Source of the DNA: Tamarix chinensis
Taxonomy: Eukaryota > Streptophyta > Magnoliopsida > Caryophyllales > Tamaricaceae
DNA length: 64,000 bases
Direction: 5' to 3'
Assembly: GCA_030549775.1 (NCBI GenBank)
Contig: CM060175.1
Coordinates: forward strand, 4,092,564 to 4,156,563
Positions within the stretch are counted from its first letter, which is position 1. Each line of letters begins with the position of its first letter. Below the pieces are notes generated by a model. That model was not told the origin of the DNA. It did not search any database and was given only the letters and a program-made list of their open reading frames with translations. The translations under genes were made by a program, and so were the position numbers. This document shows positions 48,384 through 60,300 of this stretch, one piece after another.

Positions 48384-51300
48384 GTATGATAATTTTGTCT
48401 TAGTAGTTTTCGCTGAGTAAATCTTTTAGTTTGTTTTTGTCCAATTAGTTGTATTTGGCAATACCGTGCTGTTGCGTGAATTTGTATGCCTTATTTATTT
48501 ATTTATTTATTTATTATGTTTCTGTCAAATGATGAGAACTAGAATTTAAGCTTCATCAGTTTGAGTATTAATGTTACCGAGCAATATCTGCTAGAAGGGC
48601 TAGGTATATGTATTGTGCTCAAGTTTTAAGAGGGTAGAAAATAGTGATGAGTTTGGAAAATAATTTTCTTTGATAAGTTCCACTGTAGATGAGTGACATT
48701 GATACAAAGCAACATAGTTGCTTTGTATGTTTTAAACTTTCATTTTCTGTAGTTTGCATATTTGAAATGGGATAGCCAAAGGTAGTTGGTAACTAGGATT
48801 ATTAGCTGCTTCCATGGTCAAATATCGATGCCAGACAAATTAGAAGAAGGGGCACATTGTCAGGGTTGAAAATTAGTTAAGCAGGTACCTTTCAATGATC
48901 GATGCGTGGACTTCCCTAATATCAGAATTCACATGACCATCCATGCTGGAATTGACTGGTAAACTATCATTTAAATATGGACTGGGTGCTGTACTATGCC
49001 TGTGGAACTTTAATTTTTGTTTTGTCAATTATTGTCATATATTTCCCAAAATCATGGAATGATAATTTTTGGGTGAGTCTGGATGGAGTAGCTGTAGAGG
49101 GTTATTCATTTAAAAATAAGATTTGTAAAAATATCTAATCTATATCACTTGTTTGAACATTTTGAAAGGGAAGTTATAATGTTTTGAGAACTTTCTGAAT
49201 TCCCTATATGGGGTATTTTTTTTCAAATCCAACCTATTAGGTGGAATGTTGAAAATTCCTTGGAATTCGAATTCCAAATAAGCAATTTATGAATGTAGAA
49301 ATCTAAAAGAGAATTACTTTGAAAATGCCTTCAATTCTAAAATTCTCCATGTTAGAGTTCCACTTGAGAGGCTGTAAATCTTATTGCTTGTGGCTCTGCA
49401 TAGAAGATCTATTTTCTGAAAAACACAACATGATCATAGCCACTATGGTATAAAATATCCTATGATGCACTGAAATATCCTCGATATGTATCAAATTTTG
49501 GAATTCCTGATATACAGAATGTCTGATACTCAATGCAGAAGTTAAATTACATGCATATTGGCCGATGTGATATGTTTTGGCCAATTTATTTTGATATTTA
49601 CCAATATTTAACAATATGTGCCAATATTTGTTGTGAAACAAAAAAATACTGTGACATACAAAATAGCGACCACGGCACTTCGATAACGCAACACTGAGTT
49701 TGCGACCGTTACTGCAGTTTTATTACCTGCACTATGTTGTTGATACACATCAATTACCAGTTTATACTGTTTATGACTTTAAGATTTGTGCTCTTAGCTA
49801 CTTTCCATATGTATTTCACACTGATCAGGCCAACAATAAGCTATATAGTCTTGATGAAAAAGATAGAAGGAGAAGGGAGATTGAGGAGAAGCTGCAGATC
49901 CTGAATGCGAAGAAGCATAATTTAGTACAAGCATTAAAGCAGGTATCACATTTTTCTCCACCCATGTTGTATGTTGATTTTTGCAGCAAGCTTATAATCA
50001 CCATCAAGAAGTTCTCCGGCTGCTGGGTCTGTATGTCGATCATAGATGCATATGATAGTTGGTTCACCTTGCCTTAGATGTATCTTCTACTGTTTACTAG
50101 TTGTAACTTATACTAGTATGCAACCCATGTGATGCATGGCAGGTAACACTCTGTAATTAAATCATGTATATGAATCATGGAAACATATACAAATTTAAGT
50201 GACTATGCTGGTCTAACTGAATGCATATATATCATAAGAATTATAACTCAACTTTATATTTTAAAATACATCTTTAAACACTACATTCATCATCTTCATT
50301 GCAAATGTATTTACAATAAAAATCCAGTCTTTTATTAAGAATATTATGCCCACAACAGTAGGTTATCCAATAGAGTTCAGTCTTTGAACCTTAAGATTTG
50401 CTTAGAAAAACACAAACAGCACATTTACTATAAAGAATAATCATCATCCAAAGTACAACATTGTTGCAGAAGGTATATGAGCTCAAAGCAAGTAGCCATG
50501 GTAGCCTCGTGGAACAAATAGATGATGCTTCTCTTATGTTATGAAATTTATAAATCTGCAACTTCTAAATCAAGAGAATATAAATATGAATCAACTTAAA
50601 GATATAAAAAAAATCAAGTTGAGGTCAATGGGTAAAATATATAAAAGTAGATAAGTGTGAGCAGGATAATCTGGATATACATTGAGTTTAATTTATATGA
50701 ACACTTAATATTGGTACCGTAAGATACGTTTAAAAGTGTTATTAACATAATAAACTGGGACATAATAGATGTCAAACATATTGTAAAATTGATCAAAAAC
50801 CATCAAGAGCATGATCCACCATGCATTTCATTTATTCATGTTGACATTTGAAAAAAAGAAACATAATTCATTTAATTTCTTGAGGATTGATTTGTGCTTC
50901 TTGGTTGATTCAGTCACAAGAAAATTATTAGCAATTTGACTGTGTACCATTCAACTTGTCCACAATGTACCTTTAACAATTCAACTCTGTACCATCAAGA
51001 GTACGATCCACCACTCTGAAATGAAATAAGATTCTTGTTCCTTAATTGGGAATCTAAATGTGTTTCATCATCTCCCACTGCAAGAGACTATTCAACTTGT
51101 CCATAATGTAGCATTTATATCTTGCCTACAGTTCTTATCTATGGTTTGATTCGTAAACAGGTGATCAAATACACATTCAATAGGACAGGAAATCAAAGGT
51201 CAATATCAAATTTACCAATCATACCACAAAGAAAAGAAATTTAGTGACTATATTATAATAGTTGTCTAGGAGAATGAAATCTTACCCCTTATAATTACTC

Positions 51301-54300
51301 TAAAATTGTAAAAGCAAGACTCATGGTTTTTTCTGTTCTAATACAACGAAATAAAAAATAAAAAATTGATCTAGGAATCAAAGATAAACTACTTTAAAAT
51401 GAACCTCAGTTTGTCCAAGTTTTAGAAGCAACACAATCCACTTGTATCTACCTTACTACCTTGATACCTGCATCAGATTGTTTAATTGGTGTTATGACCA
51501 ATATTTACTGCCTCACTTTTTTAGCAGCCACTTTTACATCAATCATGTTGGCGTCACTGATTTTACCATTTCAACTTCTTCATAAGCCTGTAAATTTTAG
51601 CTGCGAGTTGTCGTTTTAAGAATCAAATAGAAACTAATTCCTAATGATCCTCAAATTTTCCTTCATTAGATTGTCTTGCTTTTATTCATTTGCTTGATTT
51701 CAAGAATGGCATGATAGCTTGGATTGATATTTATTTAATCATTCAATGACAAAAGAAAAAGAGAAAGTGAAAACCTGGACAGGGTGAAAACCGAACCTGT
51801 AATACTTCAATTGGTTTTGTTCATGGTGGGATGTGAATGACGTTACTGGATCTCTGTAACTGTCTTGGCCAATTTCTCTCATGATCTACTCTCCTTCTCA
51901 CTGTCTCTTTCACGTTATCATCCCATCTCTCTTCCATATTGAGTGTTTTGTGTGGGAATTGGAGTCGTGCATGGTAAGTTTCTTTTACTCACCTTTTGAC
52001 ACTGTTGCACAACATTTCTTTTCTTTTTCTTATTTTCTCTGTAAGATTCTTTTATTCTGCATTTGACGCAGTCATACAGTTTTTCTTTTCTTTTTCTTTT
52101 TTCTTTAACTGAAAGAGATGTTTTTGAGCAGGAAATATATGTTGCTTGTATTCTCTTATTGTATATAGTAAGATAAGTTCGTGAGTCTCTTCTATGTACT
52201 GCTGATGCTTGTTTCCTTTGTTTATGGGAGAAGTGGGTCTATGTTGCAATTGTATATATACTGTTACTTGCTTTTAAATAAAGCCAGTTTTATTGATGAT
52301 CCTGCTACTTTATGGTCTGCTCCTTGCAGGCAATAAAACTGTCATTGTGATGTTGCAGTATTGGGATATTACAAACAATATTTTGTATATTGTGGTGGTT
52401 GTGGCATAATTTTGTAATTTTTTGCACAAGTATGGGTATATGTTGTTAATTAACAACAAATATGAATAAAATGCTTGTAAATATTGGAAGTGTATCATAT
52501 CAGCCGATACGCATATGATTTTACTTAGACATTGTGTATTGGATGTTGCATATTGGCAAGCCACAAATTTGATATTTATCAGGGATATATTGATGCGTAA
52601 TTTTTTTTTTCCATGGCCTCGTCAGTTCTTTCCATATATCATGTAGGAATTGTTATACTAGTTTAATAATATACTCTGCCAATTTGCAGTTTTCCTTCTT
52701 TGTGGAGCTAATTACTCTCCAATTTGCATCAGTAACATGACTCCTAAGTACTAATTAATTGGTTATTGCAGATTTTGACTGCAGAGCAGGAGTTAAAGAG
52801 TCACAGCAGTATGCAGATGTCCAAGCCATCTGTTCTCCTTCAAGTGAATGCTTCTAGTGACTCAATGAATAGAGTTGTTTTGCCTAGGATGGGATCAGCG
52901 ACAAATTTTGGTGGTGACATAGGGGGAGGAGCTGATGATGTCTTGAATCACAACCCACATTCTCGCCAGCTGTTTTGCATGAGCAGTACATCCCCATCAG
53001 CAGAGTCTGCTCTTAGAAGGCCACCACATTTCCAGCATAACAGGGTATGTTATATTGGTTATTTTCTTTTGAATAGCATTCAAGTTCATTATAGACCATC
53101 TAGTTATTTTGTACCTCAACCTCATCGATGGTTTTTTTTTTCATTTTAGATTATGCAGCACATTTTATTTCATGTATGGGCATTTCATTGTTCAGTTTTA
53201 TTACGTCTTCAATGAATGACATGTCTTCATTTTTGTAGCACTTGAAAGCTCTGTACTGAATCTTCTGTAGATTCAAATGTTTCTTTCCTTATTATTTTAA
53301 AATATCTGGTTATGAGCCAGAAAGTTGACTATCTTGCTGAATCACGTGCCTCCAAATGTTATTGTTTTGCTCCAAGGCTTATTCGACAACTTTACCATAT
53401 TACAATTTATATGCTTGGTCATCTAAGTCTGAAGTTAGAGAATCTTTGGTCCTAGTATGGTGCTAAACTGAGAGTGAGTTCACTATAGTGCTAGTCACAT
53501 GTCCTCCAACTATAATTTTCACACTTTTATTTCATTCATACACATTCTAGAGTTTTACAATTCATTTGAAAGGTCACATCATTATGAGGATGATGGTGCA
53601 TGGTTCAAATCTGGCTATTCCTTTTTTTTTTGGTTGCAAGGGCTGCAGCTCAATGCCAAATGGTGTACCACCAAGAGTAGTTACAAAATTTAAACTTGGT
53701 CGTGGTAATATAATGCATCTAGGTTGCTGTTTTGCCTATATTGCCTTTACTATCTGGGTGTTTTCCTACTTTATCTTGATGCTGGATAGAAAATATTGAA
53801 AATTTTGTTTAAGAGACAATTGCCTTGGAAAATGTGCTATATGTCAAATGAAGTTGGTAGAGGTCAAAATAAAGGGGAAAAAGGAAGAAAAAAAGAGAAA
53901 TTTTCCTACATTACCTTGAGATCTTCTGCATTAGTCGCCAACCATGATTCTTGGAGCATGGTTCTCAAGATAATATACTTACCATCACACCAAATATATA
54001 CTCTGCCTTCAATCTGTTTCCCTTTATTCTGTGTTTTTTTTGCTTATATTGAAGATCAGGTTTGCTATTACCTTTTTTTTTGGGTAAGTAATGTAGAAAT
54101 TTATTACTACCAATATATAGGTGTTTAAGTGCAATCAAATGAAGACTATTGATGACTTCTAACCTTAAGAGCACAGTGTTGAAGTAGCACGTAAGGTCGA
54201 TCCCACAAGGAAAAAATCTCCTATGTCTAGACTAATGATAAGGGATAAATGATGTCTAATTCTAAATAAAAAGAAAATATGCAAACAAAAATCGAAAATA

Positions 54301-57300
54301 ATATAAGAACAAGTGAAATCCAGTAAAACAAAAGGCTAAGGTTCCGGTCAATCCCCTTAACTCCAAATCCCAAATCAAAATACATTGTCATGAATGCCAA
54401 CTAAAGTATGTAGTATAATGCTCTCTCGAGCCACTGCACCCTATTATCTATTAAGACTCATCTATTTCTACTATGAATACAAAAATAGTCAACGCATTGT
54501 TATGTACCATATTCTCTTTTTTTTTTTAGTTGTAGAGGCCAACTAATGTTGCTCGACTTTGTAGTTTGATATCTGGTCATGTTAATATTGCCCATTCCGA
54601 CTTATCTCTCAAATCTTACCAGATTTCTCTAAATAATAATAGAAAAGTGATCAATTTCTCTATTATATCACTTAAAGCATTAACGCAACACATATGACAA
54701 TGAATTAGATTGGGTAGGGTTCAGATTCTTAACATATCCAGATCTGGATATTTCCTGCCACCTCATCACAAATCAATTAGCCAATTATGGCTTTTATTGA
54801 GCATAACATCTTAAATAAAGAAAATTGCATCAATTGGAAAGAAATAAATAAAAAAATACAATACCTTCTTTATTCAAAATGAGAAAATCACTGTTCAATC
54901 CATTCAACCAGGAACAAGAAATAGAGATCAAGAGATGGAAGATTATGGATGAATTGGGGGTGGGATTCAATTGGGTGATGCCAAGCAAAGAACTCCAGAT
55001 CTCTCTTTAGTGCTCCCAAAATTGCCGTATTTTCGTCCCATTGGTTCTCTTCTCTCAAGACATTAGAGAAAGATCCCTTCTGTCTCTACCAACCCTAACT
55101 CTCTATCAAAAGTGCGCTTAAATAACCGTGGAATAGGCCTAGCTGTAGATCAACACGGGCACAGTCATTCTCAAACTCGGTTACTCTTTACAACTTCGTC
55201 AGCTTTTAGTATTTCAGCCATAACTTCTTTGTTTGACCTTCGTTTGGACTGATTTTTTATGCATTGGAAAGCTAACAGGAAGATCTACAACTTTTATGCT
55301 TAACATGTTTCCAAATTCAGATTACATCTAGGTCGAATATGTCTATCTTTATACCCTTGTATACTTTGAGTACTCATTCTTGCTTTTCACTTATTCCAAT
55401 TATTATTTTTTAGCTCCTTTTGATCCCAATCTCTCCAAATACCTATAAAATATAATCAAGAGTAGTAAAAAAGAATAATTGGATTCAAGTATGCAAAATT
55501 CATCAAATGATTAGATTAAATATTTTCATTAAAGCTCTAATTGACCGACATAAAGCATACCCATCAACTATCTCAACAAAATAACAATGAAAAATATTGA
55601 CTAAACTAGTACATTATCAATGCACTTTGCAAACTTAGTAAATGAAGCACTTTTATATAACTTTTGTATCCTAACTGTCAACTCCATTAACATGGTTTGA
55701 ATTAGTTGAGTTGGAGTTTTGGTCTTGGCTTGGAAAATCCTGTGGTTTGTTTCAATCCATAGGTAGTACATAGTAGCTGCAAATATGGATATTAAAGTGT
55801 TTCTTCTCTCCTTAGGTCCTCATCCACCATGTTGAATCCATGTTTTGTTTTGCTACTAGTATGTGATCAGGCAAGGCCTTCTGAATTTTATTTGAATGCT
55901 TTCTCAAACACTCTTTGATTACCTGTAGTTGAAAAAAAGTCATTGTCAATCCCACATAGCTCACATAGAGGATCGCTTTGTATACCCCAATCATTCAATC
56001 TATCTTTGGTCATTAGAGCTCTGGACATAGCTTGCCAAAGATGGAAGCTATGTTTGGCTAATGTTAGTGTGTTCCAGACTATTTTGTCCCAGGGGGTGGT
56101 TGTCCCTTGAGATCTCAGTGCATGATAAACTTTTTCTTTATTGTATTGATTGTTTGAGTGGGAATTTTGGAAGTTATGAGGTGACTGAATATGTTATAGA
56201 AGCGCTGTCTTTGCTCCAGAATTTTCTTGAAATTACTCGATACATTGGGAGTAATGGTCATACTCTAGATATCATTGTTTTTCATAAAGTAGTGATGAAT
56301 CTATCTAACCCAGAGTGCATCTTTCTTCTCAGCTATTGCGCAGAGAGTCTTCCCTATTGCTTTGATATTCTACCACTCTAAGTTTAGAAGACCTAGCCCA
56401 CCTTCATGTGTGAGTGGACAAACTTTAGACCAAGCCACATGAGGCTTTTTTGAGATCGTGGATGATCCAGTTCCAGTCCATAGAAAGGATCTAAACAAGG
56501 AGTTAAGTGTATGTATCTGACCTTTAGGAAGAAGGATAAGTTGACTCCAGAATGCTTGAAGGTCAAAGAGAACTGAGGAGATCAACTGCAGCCTTCCCAC
56601 ATGACACAGGTGTCTATTTTACCAGGCATCAATCTTAGAGGCGATTCTTTCACTCAAAGGATGAAAATGGTGAGTATTTAGGGTCTTCCCAAATAAAGGA
56701 ATTCCTAAATATTTCATTGGAAGAGTAGTTTCATTAAAGTGGAGCACTTCTCTGATTATTTGTTTAGTTTCCTTATAGACTAATCCACCATGGAAGATTT
56801 GGCTTTTTGATGTATTTAGATGAAGGCCAGATAAATCAGAGAACAGGTTAAATACAACATATAGAGCTATAACCGATTTGACTTCGGTTCTACAAAATAG
56901 CTAAAGGTTATTTGCAAATATTAAATTAATAAGTCGAACTCTCTTGCATTTGGGGTGGGCTCTAAAATCTTTGGTCTCCTAGAGACTTTTCAATCTTCTG
57001 TGAAGATACTCCATTATGAGAACAAAGAGGTAGGGGGAGACAGGATCCCTTGCGTAACACCTCTCTTAGCATGGAAGGGAGGGCGAAGAGTTTCATTATA
57101 CATTAGAGAATAACTAGTAGAAGACACACAACTCATGATTAGTTTAACAAAGGCAACAGGGAAATTTAAGGACAATAAGATAGATTGGAGAAAATGCCAA
57201 TCGAAATGCCAATCGATTGTGTTGTAGGCTTTTCTCATATCAAGTTTTAACACGCACCTAGGTGATAGATTCTTCAATTGTTAATTCCTTACCAATTATG

Positions 57301-60300
57301 ATGCCATAGAAATATTATCATTAATGCTCCTTTTGATAAATGTTATCTGAGAATCCCCTATGAGTTGAGGCATAAGATGTTGTATCCTATTAGTTATGAC
57401 CTTAGCTATCATCTGTAAAGTACATTACAGCAAGCTATAGGTCTTTAATCAGTGGGAGTATCAGGATTAGTAACTTTTGGTATCTGATTCAAGGATCCAA
57501 CATTAGTTCCAACATGAATGTTTGCAGTAATGAAAAATTCCTGGACAGCCTTGTGAATATCATCTTCAATAAGATGCCAAGTGGATTTAAAGAATGAAAG
57601 TGTTATAGCCATTGGGTTCAGGAGCTTTATTATTTGGCATGGAAAAAACTGCATCTGTTTCCTCTTTGGGGCTAATGGGTTGTAAGAGTTCATGTTGATG
57701 TTCCAGCTTAAGTTTAGGACCTCTATTTATTATCTCTTGTTGAAAAGTGCCTTGTATTCTAAGTTATGACCCATTAGGTTTGTGAAAAAATCAGAGAAGG
57801 TGGTAAAGATCTGTTACTGGTTAGTGTGTCCAGTATTGAGGAATCTCTGATTTTGAGAATCTGATTGGTGTGTTTCCTACTCTTTATAATTGAATGAAAA
57901 TAATGAGGTATTGTTTTCCCGCAGAGGGACCCATTGGATTCTTTATTTTTGTTTAACAAACTTTCTTCACATCTTGCCAGTCAGTGGTAATCTTCTAAGC
58001 ATTGTTGCTCTTTTTGCAACAAAACAGCATTGAGAGAATGGAGGGTAAGTTGTGTTTGAATTTGTTCTAAATCAATCTTAGCTGTAATCTTGAAGATATA
58101 TTCCCAAATTTATCTTAGTTTAATGTCTTTAGCAAGGATTTAATCCTTTTGAGATCATGTATCACAGAGTATAAAGTAGATCCATTAGTTCCCCTCTGCC
58201 AATTTTCCTGAATAATGTGTAAGAAATTGTCATCCTGTGTCCATATATTGAAAAACCTGAACGATTTTGGACTATTGGATTTGAATGCTTAAAAACTGAC
58301 AGTGATAGAAGAATGATCTGAAATTACTGGAGAATGAACTTTTGCTAAGGATTAATCAATCTCATCTTAACCATTTAGGGTTGCATAAAACCCCGTCAAG
58401 CTTACACCATATTCTTTGCCTTTTATCCTGTCTGTTTGTCCAAGTATATAAAGGACCCATGTATTTAAGGTCTGTCATTTGAAGGTTTGAGATGCAGGTA
58501 TTAAAGTCCTCAATATCTTGTTGATTAATGGATTCCCCTTTTAACTTTTCAGAGAAGGATTGTATGACATTGAAGTCTTCTAGAACTAACCAAGGTCAAG
58601 AGTGAGCTTGGGTATCTTGTTGGGTTAACCAATTCCAAAGATACCTTCTCTGATTGCCATCGTTAGCAGCATAGATGAAACAAAGATGAAGCAGAAGAGG
58701 AGATTGTGATGCGTAGGTCTGACAATGAATACCTTAGGTACATGTTGCGAATTTTTGAATGTTCCAATGTAGGGGACTCCATCCTATAAGGATCATCCCA
58801 TTGGGATGTAGATTGAGATTGTGGATCCAGTGCTAACTTGGCTTTATCTTATTTATTATAGAGTCTATTTTATCTATCTTGATTCTAGTTTCTACTAGAC
58901 CAACAATGGTCAAGTTATTATCGTCAATCCATCTTTTAACTACCAATTGTTTCTGAGGATCATATAATCCTCGGATGTTCGAACATCCAATAGTCATGAA
59001 AATGGTAGGTAGTGATCATGTAGGTAAGAGAACTCAAGTATCTTCATTCCATGCCACACCTTCAACCAAGGGTGGGGATGAGCAGATCAGTCATTTCTTT
59101 ACCTGGGAGTGACTATAAAGAAGGTCCAGGGATCATCTTGTCAACATCTTGTTTCTGTCCCGAGGTTATAGTAGTGTTATTATGCCTGACAAGGTCATCT
59201 GTAGGTGTAGTCTTGACCTCTAGATTATGTTGTGGTGGTGGAGGGTGGGAAAGTATAGCAGTGTCTTGAGACGATGGAACACCTTCTGCCATCCTTAATC
59301 TTTACCCAATCTTTCTGTATCCTGCATTATCTGTTTCCTTGGTTAGAGTTATTCCTTGAGCATCTATCTGAGGAATGACTATCTGTGTTGCAGTGGGTGC
59401 GAAATTGTGGTCTCCATTCATAGAGTACCCTTTGCTTAAGTAATGTTGCCATTGGGAGATTTAACCAATCAGGACCCAAGCATATGAAATTCTTTCTTTA
59501 GTTGCAGTGACTGCATCCATGGCTATGGGCTTGACTACACAACTTAATATCTTATTTAAGGGATGAAAATACTACACATGTAAGGGAAGGCCGGGAAATT
59601 TCACCCAGGTGAATGAATTGAAATTGATCTCTATTGAAACTGAAACCCATGTGCCATTGCTTGAGAAGTAGTGGTATATTGTGAATTGTCCAAGGTCCTC
59701 CATTAAGAATGGTTTGACATTCTTCTTCATTCTTAAACTGAACCAGGTAGTATCTGTCCTCATGAAAGAGTATACAAAGGCAGATGGCAAAATTCCACAT
59801 ATTTTTGGCAAAAGCAAGCATCACAGAAAAGGAAGAGCAAACACCAAATACAAATCCCACCAAAGAGTGGTGCCATTTTTGTTCCTCCATGTTAATATCC
59901 TATTCATCCAATTCTGCAACAGTTTGGTCTGGTTGCCTATTTCCTATAACCGTATCACACCATGTGGCCTTTGGAGTTGGGATTTTATCATCTTTCTTTT
60001 GAGTCTGACTTGTTAGTGGATCTGGCTCTGCTACAATCAGGTGCGACCTTGATTCCTTTTTCACTAGAGATTGAATCGAGGATGGTGAATTCCATGTTAC
60101 CTTGATTAGGGTTAGTTCATTGGGATCATTTAGAGATTGGAGGTTTTCCTGCATCAAAGAATTTTCCATTAAATGTTCGGGGAGTTTTAAGGTTGATTGG
60201 CTATGGCGATTGAACATCTGAAACATCTGAAATTTTGCCTTCTGGAGCATGGATAGAGTTGGAAATGTTTTATTATGAAGGCGAAGCTGTCTCTTGATCT

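Larger units (their letters stand above)
54075..60300 (-). mobile_element. LINE (L1-type) relic, antisense in intron 3
   Basis: Order on the minus strand: ORF1-like segment with a DUF4283-type core at 59552-60250 (EDRYYLVQFKNEEECQTIL, GGPWTIHN), endonuclease at about 58990-58290 (PQKQLVVKRWIDDNN, LVETRIKIDKID, SDHSSITV), RT at about 57700-56700, and the C-terminal reverse-transcriptase zinc-binding region down to about 55680. A poly-A-like end, ACTTACCC followed by nine A, lies at 54075-54090 on the minus strand. The 3' UTR seems split by another insertion at about 54123-55600. No TSD was found. Confidence 0.85.
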
